Assembly (NCBI GenBank): GCA_020354595.1
Contig: CP070650.1
Coordinates: 757,949 to 763,286, forward strand
Source: Myxococcales bacterium
Lineage (GTDB): Bacteria; Myxococcota_A; Polyangia; Polyangiales; Houyiibacteriaceae
DNA: 5,338 bases
Direction of reading: 5' to 3'
The notes beneath the pieces are model-generated. The model was not told the DNA's origin. It worked only from the letters and a program-made list of their open reading frames with translations, and made no database searches. Position 1 is the stretch's first letter, and the number at the start of each line of letters is the position of its first letter. Made by a program: the position numbers and the translations under genes. Positions 1 to 5,338 of the stretch are shown piece after piece.

Positions 1-1
1 C

Positions 2-388
2 ATGGTCGAGGACGCCGCGGCCCACGAGGAAGAGGACCGCAAGCGTCGCGAGCAGGTCGAGGCCCGCAACAAGGCGGACCAACTCGCCTACGGGGTCGAA
101 AAGGCGCTCGAAGAGGTCAAGGACAAGCTTCCTGCCGAGAAGGTCGCCGACGTCGAGGGCAAGGTGAAATCACTTCGCGACGCCATCGAGGCCAACGACA
201 CCGCGGCCATGGCCACCCAAAGCGAGGTGCTCGAAGCCGCCATGAAAGAGATCGCTGAAGCGGCGTACAGCTCTGCGGCCGCAGACGCCACGAACGGCGC
301 CCCGGGTGGGCAAGCTCCCGGCGGATCCGAAGAGCCCGGTAAGGGTGACGATGACGTCATCGACGCCGAGTTCGAAGAAGGCGAATGA
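2..388 (+). CDS. dnaK: DnaK (Hsp70) chaperone, C-terminal fragment
   Basis: This is the last 128 residues of the ATP-dependent Hsp70 chaperone DnaK, a cytoplasmic protein that folds and disaggregates proteins with DnaJ and GrpE. The frame is open to the window edge, and the first Met aligns with an internal position of the family (E. coli has KMVRDAEANAEADRK), so it is not the start. Visible are the helical lid of the substrate-binding domain (residues 1 to about 92, with EEDRKRREQVEARNKAD and KLPAEKVADVE), a Gly/Pro-rich disordered linker (about 96-115), and the acidic end DDDVIDAEFEEGE, the conserved C-terminal motif of bacterial DnaK. The nucleotide-binding domain and beta-sandwich lie upstream of the window. 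A terminator follows 22 bp after the stop, so dnaK is the last gene of its transcript. The identification is very secure. Confidence 0.96.
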   Translation: MVEDAAAHEEEDRKRREQVEARNKADQLAYGVEKALEEVKDKLPAEKVADVEGKVKSLRDAIEANDTAAMATQSEVLEAAMKEIAEAAYSSAAADATNGAPGGQAPGGSEEPGKGDDDVIDAEFEEGE

Positions 389-410
389 CTTCAGTCTAAC
401 ACCCCCCTCG

Positions 411-446
411 AAAGCCCCGCTCGGCAGCGCGCCAAGCGGGGCTTTT
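411..446 (+). terminator. Rho-independent terminator of dnaK
   Basis: The arm AAAGCCCCGCT (411-421) pairs perfectly with AGCGGGGCTTT (435-445), an 11-bp GC-rich stem around a 13-nt loop. The T run on the plus strand is short (TTTT, 443-446). Three extra loop pairs (GGC 423-425 with GCC 431-433) are possible. It sits 22 bp after the dnaK stop and insulates dnaK from the ccm operon. Confidence 0.85.
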
Positions 447-454
447 CATTGTGC

Positions 455-484
455 TTGCCCGAATCCCATCAGCCCGTATGTAAT
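455..484 (+). promoter_or_regulatory. Candidate sigma70-type promoter for the ccm operon
   Basis: TTGCCC (455-460) and TGTAAT (479-484) are separated by 18 bp, with 4/6 and 5/6 matches to the -35 and -10 consensus. The pair lies just after the dnaK terminator and upstream of ccmF. Transcription would start near 490-492. An overlapping alternative -10 is TATGTA at 477-482 with a 16-bp spacer. This is inferred by eye from consensus only. Confidence 0.35.
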
Positions 485-485
485 G

Positions 486-519
486 GGGACGGCCGCTCGG
501 ATTCGAGGGCCGAAATCCC
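486..519 (+). promoter_or_regulatory. Leader hairpin masking the ccmF ribosome binding site
   Basis: Three nested complementary blocks can fold into one stem: GGGA (486-489) with TCCC (516-519), CGGCC (490-494) with GGCCG (508-512), and CTCG (496-499) with CGAG (504-507), closed by a GATT loop. That gives 13 base pairs interrupted only by a single G (495) and AAA (513-515). The only Shine-Dalgarno-like sequence before the ccmF start is GAGGG (505-509), which lies entirely in the paired strand, and the hairpin ends on the base before the ATG at 520. The complementarity is seen directly; a role in restricting ccmF translation is inferred. If transcription starts near 490, the outer GGGA arm may be missing from the RNA, leaving a 9-bp stem. 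Confidence 0.45.
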
Positions 520-3123
520 ATGCCGGCACTCGATATTCCTTTCTTCGGCACGCTAGTGCTGTCCCTGACGCTCATCAGCGCGTCGTACACCATGGCGATG
601 GCCATGGGCGCGGGCCAAGGGCGTCCTCATCTTCTCCCGTCCGCGCGATGGGGGACGTACGCAACCTGCGCGCTCATCCTCGTCGCGGTGTGCGTGTTGG
701 CGTATGCATTCCAGGTCCACGACTTCCGGATTCGGTACGTCGCTCGATACAGCGACCGGTCGATGCCGTGGTGGTATCTGATCGCGTCGCTTTGGGGTGG
801 GCAAGACGGCTCGCTTCTGTGGTGGGCGTTCCTTCTCGCTGGCTACACGTTCTTTGCGACGCGTTGGCTTCGGGGACGCTATACCGAGCTGCAACCGTGG
901 ATCCTCGCGACCCTGATGAGCATCTTGATCTTCTTCATGGTCCTGATGCTCTTCGCGGCCAATCCGTTCGCGACGTACATCCGAACCACGCCCGGAGATG
1001 GCGAAGGGCTCAACCCGCTGCTCCAGAACTACTGGATGGCCATCCATCCGCCGAGTCTCTACCTCGGGTTCGTCGGGTGGTCGGTGCCCTTCGCGATACT
1101 GGTGGCGGCACTCATCACCGGACGCCTCGGCAACGAGTGGGTTCGCGCTGCGCGGCTCTGGTCGATGATCGCGTGGACGTTCCTTTCCCTGGGACTGCTG
1201 CTCGGCTGCTTGTGGTCCTACGAGGAGCTCGGCTGGGGTGGCTACTGGGCGTGGGACCCGGTCGAAAACGCGTCATTCATGCCGTGGTTGGTGGGAACCG
1301 CGTATTTGCATTCGGTCTTGATTCAAGAGCGGCGCCACATGATGAAGGTGTGGAACGTCTTCTTGCTGTTCCTGACCTTTTTCCTCACGATTTTCGGCAC
1401 GTTCCTCACGCGTTCGGGGCTGATCGCCAGCGTCCACTCTTTCGCGCGCTCCGACATCGGTCAGTACTTCGTCTGGTATATGGCGTTCCTCATCATCGTG
1501 ATGGCCGCCCTGATGATCTGGCGACTGCCGAAGCTCAAAGCTGACAACGAAATCGAGTCGTTGGTGAGCCGCGAGTTCGCGTTCCTGCTGAACAACTGGG
1601 TTCTTCTCGGGATGATGGTCTTCGTGCTCATCGCCACGACCTTCCCACTCCTGAGCCAGTGGATGCGAGGCGAGGAAGTGACCGTGGGCCCGGGCTTCTA
1701 CAACAAATGGATGGTGCCCCTCGGCATCGTCTTGCTGTTCCTGGCGGGCTTGGGGCCTCTCGTGGCGTGGCGCAAAGCAACCGGATCCAAGCTCGCGCGC
1801 GCTTTGGCCTTGCCCGTAGGCGCAGGCGTGGCCGTCGCGGTCCTGCAACTCCTGTTCGGTGCGCGACTCGGTTACCCGCCCATCGTAGAACGCACCGAGA
1901 TCTACGACACCACCACGGGCGCGGTTCTCGCGTGGATGACCGCCGTAGCGCCGGTCGTCTCGTTCGCCACGTGCGCGTTCGTGCTCGCGAGCGTCGGGCA
2001 GGAGTTCTGGCGTGGCGTCCGAGTCCGCATGAAGAAGGGCGAGGGCTCGGCGACCGCTTTGGTTCGACTCGTTTCCAAGGGGCGCCGCCGGTATGGCGGG
2101 TACGTGGTTCACATTGGCATCGTCTTCATGTTCATCGGCTTCACGGGTGCCGCCTACGACGTCGAGCAAGAAAAGGCGCTTCGCCCGGGCGAGACGATGG
2201 CCATCGGCCAGCATACGGTCCGTTACGACCAGCCGCGCATGGAGGCCGACCCGAACAAACGGATGATCTTCACCGACATGACCTTGCTCGACCCCTCGGG
2301 AGCGGAGAAGGGTCAGGTGGCTCCCGCGAAGTTCTTCTATCGAACGCATCCACAGATGCCGACGACTGAGGTGGCGATTCGAAGCCGCCCAGCGGAAGAC
2401 GTCTACGTGATCATGAGCACCGTCGATCCCTCCACTCGTCGGGGCACGTTCCGGATCATCATTCGGCCGCTCGTCGCGTGGATCTGGCTCGGCGGCATCG
2501 TGCTTCTGCTGGGTGCAATTCTGGGGATGTGGCCGACCGGGCGCGAGCTGGTTCGCGAGCAGGCGGCCGGCGCGGGACCACGGCGCCTTCGGTTCTCTCC
2601 TGCAACCGCGGTCGTTGCGCTGGCGATCGCGTTGGCGACCATGGTCGCGTGGATCGGCGTGGCATCGGCCCAGGTGGACGATACGAGCAGCACGTTGCAC
2701 GCCGGCACGGTCGTGCTCAACAATCCAACCGAGCGCCAGCTCTTCGGGAGGTTGCTCTGCCAGTGCGGTGATTGCGCGCGCCTACCGCTGGACACGTGTG
2801 CGTGCGGGTGGGCCGACGACAAGCGCGCCGAGGTCCGCGAGTTGCTTGCTGCCGGCGTCGAGCCGTCGACGATTCAGGAGTCCTACCGGGCACAGTACGG
2901 TGCCGCAGCCCTAGCGATTCCGTCCGACAAGGGCCTCGACCGGGCGCTCTGGGCGGTTCCGATTGCCGCGATGGTTTTCGCGATCGGCCTGGTCGTGTTC
3001 ATCGGCCGCAGGTGGCAGCGCCGCGGCGCGGAGGCACACGCCGCATCCGCACCGAACGCGGAGGCGGAGCTCGAGTACGATTCACGGCTCGACGAAGAGC
3101 TGAAGCGCATCGAGGAGAGCTGA
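520..3123 (+). CDS. ccmF: CcmF-CcmH fusion, cytochrome c heme lyase module
   Basis: This 867-aa inner-membrane protein joins two system II cytochrome c maturation subunits. Residues 1 to about 681 are CcmF, which receives heme from holo-CcmE and attaches it to apocytochromes. Seen here are WGGQDGSLLWW (92-102), the heme-handling WWD region W239-N250 (GWGGYWAWDPVEN), about 15 hydrophobic segments, and His176, His264, His306 and His531, matching the four functional histidines of E. coli CcmF. A periplasmic loop spans about 545-645. The last CcmF helix (649-670) is followed by a basic cytoplasmic linker. Residues 695-717 resemble a retained signal peptide ending ASA|Q. A CcmH-like thiol-redox domain (about 730-805, five Cys at 747-762, then VRELLAAGVEPSTIQESYRAQYG) and an anchor helix (809-828) follow. 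CcmF alone is usually about 650 aa. The Met at 520 fits the usual CcmF N-terminus. The gene overlaps the next by 1 nt. Confidence 0.95.
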   Translation: MPALDIPFFGTLVLSLTLISASYTMAMAMGAGQGRPHLLPSARWGTYATCALILVAVCVLAYAFQVHDFRIRYVARYSDRSMPWWYLIASLWGGQDGSLLWWAFLLAGYTFFATRWLRGRYTELQPWILATLMSILIFFMVLMLFAANPFATYIRTTPGDGEGLNPLLQNYWMAIHPPSLYLGFVGWSVPFAILVAALITGRLGNEWVRAARLWSMIAWTFLSLGLLLGCLWSYEELGWGGYWAWDPVENASFMPWLVGTAYLHSVLIQERRHMMKVWNVFLLFLTFFLTIFGTFLTRSGLIASVHSFARSDIGQYFVWYMAFLIIVMAALMIWRLPKLKADNEIESLVSREFAFLLNNWVLLGMMVFVLIATTFPLLSQWMRGEEVTVGPGFYNKWMVPLGIVLLFLAGLGPLVAWRKATGSKLARALALPVGAGVAVAVLQLLFGARLGYPPIVERTEIYDTTTGAVLAWMTAVAPVVSFATCAFVLASVGQEFWRGVRVRMKKGEGSATALVRLVSKGRRRYGGYVVHIGIVFMFIGFTGAAYDVEQEKALRPGETMAIGQHTVRYDQPRMEADPNKRMIFTDMTLLDPSGAEKGQVAPAKFFYRTHPQMPTTEVAIRSRPAEDVYVIMSTVDPSTRRGTFRIIIRPLVAWIWLGGIVLLLGAILGMWPTGRELVREQAAGAGPRRLRFSPATAVVALAIALATMVAWIGVASAQVDDTSSTLHAGTVVLNNPTERQLFGRLLCQCGDCARLPLDTCACGWADDKRAEVRELLAAGVEPSTIQESYRAQYGAAALAIPSDKGLDRALWAVPIAAMVFAIGLVVFIGRRWQRRGAEAHAASAPNAEAELEYDSRLDEELKRIEES

Positions 3124-3488
3124 TGAGCGAGCTCCTCCCCTGGCTGTTCGTCGTGACTGCAGCGGTTGCCATGGTGGGCGGCCTGTTGAGTCTGTGGCTG
3201 AGCTTGAGTCTCGCGCTTTCCAACGAAGTTTCAGACGACGCCCGCGCGCAGCTCACCAACGACGCGCGGCTCGCATTGCTCACGGAGAAAGAAGCTTTGC
3301 TTCAAGAGATCCGTGACGTCGCGTTCGAGCACGACGCCGGCAAGCTTTCCAAGGCGGACTACGAAGAGCTCAACGCAAAGCTCCGCGCGCAGGCTCGGCG
3401 CGTGCTGCACGAGCTCGACGCAGGCGCCGAGGGCTTCCGCGAAGAGGCGGAGGCGTTGATCGCGCGGCGCCTCGAGGAAGATGAATGA
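3123..3488 (+). CDS. Small membrane-anchored coiled-coil protein, CcmI N-terminal-like
   Basis: A 121-aa protein with one N-terminal hydrophobic helix (about 5-32) followed by a charged, almost wholly helical region (38-121). The segment 57-98, with LLQEIRDVAFEHDAGKLSKADYEE at its core, follows the pattern LxxEIxxL...G.LS..DYEEL seen in the helical region after the first membrane segment of CcmI-type cytochrome c biogenesis proteins. No TPR repeats, cysteines or zinc ribbon are present. The start is fixed by the TGATG overlap with the ccmFH stop and by GAGGAG at 3112-3117. The frame is open farther upstream, but that part is antiparallel to nothing known and lies inside ccmFH. Translational coupling suggests it is a stoichiometric partner of CcmFH. 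A CcmI-like scaffolding role is inferred; it could instead be an unrelated small coiled-coil subunit. Confidence 0.85.
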   Translation: MSELLPWLFVVTAAVAMVGGLLSLWLSLSLALSNEVSDDARAQLTNDARLALLTEKEALLQEIRDVAFEHDAGKLSKADYEELNAKLRAQARRVLHELDAGAEGFREEAEALIARRLEEDE

Positions 3489-4678
3489 CACGCGTCGCGT
3501 TGTTGATCGGCCTGCTGGCGTGGGCTCCGGCGTGGGCGTTTGCGCAGCGCGATCAGGCCGTGGTCAATCGGGCCCTCGGCAACGTGCCGGACCTGGTCGC
3601 CTCCTTCGTCGATGACGCCTTACCTGGAGGAACGATCGCCGTGGAGGTCGTCGATTCCTCCCAGGCGCCGGTCGCCAAACAAGCGGTTAGCCTGGGCATC
3701 ATGGAGCAGTCGGGCGCAAGAGAGAGCAAGGCGTGCGTGACCGACCAACAGGGCATCTGCCCATTCGATGGGCTTGTCACCGACACTCAACATTCGTATC
3801 GGGTCAACGTACCGTACAACGGCGCCCGCTATAGCTCGAAGCCGTTTCGGCTGGACCCGGCGAAAGGTCAGCGGGTGCGCGTGGTTCGGCTGGAGACGAC
3901 GACCGACAATCGACGTGTCTTTCAGATGCTGGGTCGCACGATAATTGAGTTTCGGGACGACCGGGCCCACATCACACAGGATACGCGACTCACGAATCTC
4001 GGTGAGGCGACCTATGTGTTCCCGGAAGGAGGGTTGTCCATTCGCTTGCCGGACGGCTTCAAGGCCTTCGAGGCGATGGCGGTGATGACGAACCAACAGA
4101 TGACCGCTACCGACAACGGGCTTCAAATCACTGGTTCGATTTCGCCCGGCCGCGTCAACCTGATGTGGACGTACGACATTCCGGTAGGGGGCACGTCGAT
4201 GACGGTGGAGCAGGCGGTGCCTTTTCCGACGATGGAGTACCAGGTCATCAGCGACTACGTCGACGGCATGAGCCTGGAGGTCGAGGGCTTTCAAGTCGCC
4301 CGGGTGCACGAAGGGGGCGATCGGCGTTTTCTCGTGGCCGGGGTCATGCGTCGGCCTGGCGACCCGCCACTCGACCGCTTCAATATTCACATCCGCGGGA
4401 TTCCAGGAAGTGGCCCGCTGCCCTATCTGGCCGCCGCGGTCGCCCTGATCTTCGCCTTCTTGGGACTCTCGCTTCTTCTGCGTCGGGTCGACCAGAGCGA
4501 GGCCCTCGCCAAGGTGCGCGCTGGCCGCCGTACCGAGCTCCTCGACGAAATCGCCTCGTTGGAGCGTCAACGCTCGGCCGAAACGATCGGACCGTCGTTT
4601 TACGAGCACCGTCGCCGCGAATTGACCGATGAGCTAGCAATCGTCCTTCGCATGCAAAGCGAGGCGACGAGCCATTGA
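3485..4678 (+). CDS. Secreted beta-rich protein with C-terminal membrane anchor and CcmI-like tail
   Basis: I do not recognise this 397-aa protein as a named family. It has a signal peptide (1-20, ending AFA|Q), then a beta-rich part that looks like a carboxypeptidase-regulatory/transthyretin-like domain (about 48-138: GGTIAVEVVD, TDQQGICPFDGL, YRVNVPYNGARY). A second, unassigned beta-rich region follows (about 145-305). A membrane helix (311-333) is followed by basic LLRR, so the bulk is periplasmic and the tail cytoplasmic. The tail (350-391: LLDEIASLERQRSAETIG, YEHRRREL) aligns without gaps to residues 57-98 of the preceding small protein. Cys84 and Cys92 are the only cysteines and could form a disulfide. 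The ATG at 3485 overlaps the previous stop (ATGA) and follows GAGGAAG at 3474-3480. The operon position suggests a role in cytochrome c maturation, for example apocytochrome handling; this is inference. Confidence 0.88.
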   Translation: MTRVALLIGLLAWAPAWAFAQRDQAVVNRALGNVPDLVASFVDDALPGGTIAVEVVDSSQAPVAKQAVSLGIMEQSGARESKACVTDQQGICPFDGLVTDTQHSYRVNVPYNGARYSSKPFRLDPAKGQRVRVVRLETTTDNRRVFQMLGRTIIEFRDDRAHITQDTRLTNLGEATYVFPEGGLSIRLPDGFKAFEAMAVMTNQQMTATDNGLQITGSISPGRVNLMWTYDIPVGGTSMTVEQAVPFPTMEYQVISDYVDGMSLEVEGFQVARVHEGGDRRFLVAGVMRRPGDPPLDRFNIHIRGIPGSGPLPYLAAAVALIFAFLGLSLLLRRVDQSEALAKVRAGRRTELLDEIASLERQRSAETIGPSFYEHRRRELTDELAIVLRMQSEATSH

Positions 4679-4703
4679 TCCGCGGCCGCAGGCCGCGTAT
4701 GTT
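4675..4703 (+). promoter_or_regulatory. Candidate ssb promoter with palindromic spacer
   Basis: TTGATC (4675-4680) and TATGTT (4698-4703) each match 4/6 of the sigma70 consensus and are spaced exactly 17 bp apart. The -35 overlaps the stop codon of the upstream gene. A start site near 4709-4712 would give a leader of about 28 nt before the ssb ATG. The proposal rests on consensus matching only; ssb could also be reached by readthrough from the ccm operon. Confidence 0.35.
4681..4697. repeat. Perfect inverted repeat upstream of ssb
   Basis: CGCGGCC (4681-4687) and GGCCGCG (4691-4697) are perfect reverse complements around GCA. No T run follows, so it is a poor intrinsic terminator for the ccm operon, though it could act as a weak hairpin. 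It exactly fills the spacer of the candidate ssb promoter and could be an operator. A second small inverted repeat, GCCGC (4705-4709) with GCGGC (4715-4719), follows within the presumed 5' leader. Confidence 0.45.
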
Positions 4704-4738
4704 CGCCGCCCATTGCGGCTTAACAGAAGAGGGGAGCC

Positions 4739-5164
4739 ATGGCAGAAGGCCTAAATCGTGTGACGCTCATCGGGAACCTGGGTGCGGACCCGGAGCTCAA
4801 GTACACCCAGAATGGGCAAGCCGTGTTGCGGCTGCGCCTTGCGACGACCGAGTCCTACGTCAACCGAGCCGGAGAGCGCCAGCAGCGCACGGATTGGCAC
4901 ACGGTGATCGTTTGGGGCAAGCGCGGTGAAGCGCTCAACAACATCCTTTCCAAGGGCAGAAGCATCTGCGCCGAGGGCCGAATCCAGTACCGCCAGTGGG
5001 AGGACAAGGACGGCAACAAGCGCAACAGTACGGAGATCGTCGCGCAGAACATCGTTCTGCTGGGAAGCGGTCGGGGTCGGGACTCCGGGGCGCCGGGCGA
5101 TTTCGGCGGAGGCGACAGCGCCCCGCCGGCGGACGATTTCGGCGACGACGACATTCCTTTTTGA
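4739..5164 (+). CDS. ssb: Single-stranded DNA-binding protein SSB
   Basis: This 141-aa protein coats single-stranded DNA during replication, recombination and repair, and recruits partner enzymes through its C-terminal tip. An OB fold covers residues 1 to about 110: LNRVTLIGNLGADPELKY at the N-terminus, then LATTESYV, TDWHTVIVWGK with Trp54 at the conserved DNA-stacking position, and RIQYRQWEDKDGNKR with Trp88. A short Gly/Asp-rich linker (111-133) leads to the acidic tip DDDIPF, the canonical protein-interaction motif. It is shorter than E. coli SSB (178 aa) because the linker is reduced. The start follows a strong purine tract AAGAGGGGAG (4727-4736) and fits the family N-terminus. It lies 60 bp after the ccm operon with a separate candidate promoter, so no functional link to cytochrome maturation is implied. 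Confidence 0.97.
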   Translation: MAEGLNRVTLIGNLGADPELKYTQNGQAVLRLRLATTESYVNRAGERQQRTDWHTVIVWGKRGEALNNILSKGRSICAEGRIQYRQWEDKDGNKRNSTEIVAQNIVLLGSGRGRDSGAPGDFGGGDSAPPADDFGDDDIPF

Positions 5165-5171
5165 ACGCTGC

Positions 5172-5336
5172 TTACGGTTGTTGGAGGGGTGAGGGTGGTG
5201 GGGCGGCTTCGGCTTGCTCGGCGTGCTCCGCGGCCAATGCTGCTTCGAGCGCCGCCTCCTGCGCCTTCTTGAGCTCCTTCGCTTCGCGTGCCAGGCGGGT
5301 CTTTTCGGAGACGTACGCCGCGGACGCCGCAACGAC
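5172..5336 (-). CDS. C-terminal fragment of an Ala/Glu-rich helical protein
   Basis: Read on the minus strand, an open frame enters from the right edge and runs 54 codons to TAA at 5174-5172. No start codon lies in the window, so it is a 3' fragment. The translation begins VVAASAAYVSEKTRLAREAK, continues as a heptad-like Ala/Glu/Lys-rich helix (ELKKAQEAALEAALAAEHAEQ), and ends in a Pro-rich tail (APPPSPLQQP). Codon third positions are mostly G or C, as in the neighbouring genes, which supports real coding. The first residues may be the end of a membrane helix or simply an Ala-rich helix. It converges on ssb with 7 bp between the stop codons and no visible terminator. The family cannot be named from this fragment. 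Confidence 0.65.
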   Translation of the reverse strand, partial: VVAASAAYVSEKTRLAREAKELKKAQEAALEAALAAEHAEQAEAAPPPSPLQQP

Positions 5337-5338
5337 CA

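Noticed and set aside
349..362. 14-bp perfect palindrome containing TGACGTCA near the dnaK end
   Set aside because: It encodes part of the conserved DDDVID motif of the DnaK tail, so the protein sequence explains it; an operator inside the last codons is unlikely.
306..1544. Plus-strand open frame of 412 codons overlapping the dnaK end, the terminator and the start of ccmF
   Set aside because: It runs through a terminator and two well-supported genes in another frame; the product is Arg/Pro/His-rich and without homology signals.
1273..2700. Long minus-strand open frame (475 codons) opposite ccmF
   Set aside because: Its translation is rich in Arg, His, Asp and Glu with no recognisable domain, as expected antisense to a GC-rich membrane-protein gene. 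The plus strand here is unambiguous CcmF.
2772..3122. In-frame upstream extension of the 121-aa gene
   Set aside because: It would overlap the CcmH domain for over 100 codons, and its product is Arg-rich and featureless. The TGATG junction with a nearby GAGGAG marks the real start at 3123.
3620..4609. Minus-strand open frame of 329 codons opposite the 397-aa gene
   Set aside because: The plus-strand protein has a signal peptide, an anchor helix and coupled starts; the antisense product is basic and His/Arg-rich with no domain pattern.
5181..5206. G-rich run on the plus strand that could suggest a G-quadruplex
   Set aside because: Only three runs of three or more G are present, and the tract is explained by the Pro-rich C-terminal tail encoded on the opposite strand.
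4751..5332. Minus-strand open frame of 193 codons opposite ssb that extends over the right end
   Set aside because: It covers nearly all of ssb, a certain gene, and its product is Arg/Pro/Ser-rich. A different minus-strand frame (5336-5172) better explains the right end.

Overview
The window is GC-rich and reads as an ordinary chromosomal stretch of a Gram-negative bacterium. The CcmF/CcmH system II cytochrome c maturation proteins, the DnaK tail ending in a DDDVIDAEFEE-type motif, and an Ala/Glu-rich proteome with strong G/C third-position bias all fit Deltaproteobacteria in the broad sense, perhaps Myxococcota. That placement is an impression from sequence style, not a proof.

Layout from left to right: the 3' end of dnaK (Hsp70 lid and disordered tail) ends at 388 and is followed by a clean 11-bp stem terminator. 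A 130-bp gap then carries a candidate promoter and a strong hairpin that ends exactly at the start codon of the next gene. Three tightly overlapping genes follow (520-4678): a CcmF heme lyase subunit fused in frame to a CcmH-type thiol-redox domain, a 121-aa membrane-anchored coiled-coil protein, and a 397-aa secreted, C-terminally anchored beta-rich protein. The junctions are TGATG (1-nt overlap) and ATGA (4-nt overlap), so this is one translationally coupled operon. After a 60-bp gap with its own candidate promoter comes ssb, the single-stranded DNA binding protein. The last 170 bp hold the 3' end of an opposite-strand gene that lacks a start in the window and converges on ssb with only 7 bp between the stop codons.

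How the genes work together: CcmF and CcmH form the heme-ligation module that attaches heme to the CXXCH cysteines of apocytochromes in the periplasm. In Proteobacteria this module works with CcmI, which has a cytoplasmic helical loop and a periplasmic TPR domain that binds apocytochrome. No TPR-type CcmI is present here. Instead, both genes downstream of ccmFH carry the same CcmI-like helical motif of about 42 residues, alignable without gaps, on the predicted cytoplasmic side of a membrane anchor. One of the two also has a large beta-rich periplasmic part. My main hypothesis is that these two proteins together replace CcmI, with a non-TPR periplasmic domain doing the substrate or chaperone job. 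The CcmH domain is also atypical: it has a five-cysteine cluster (C-x-C-x2-C-x7-C-x-C) in place of the usual LRCxxC.
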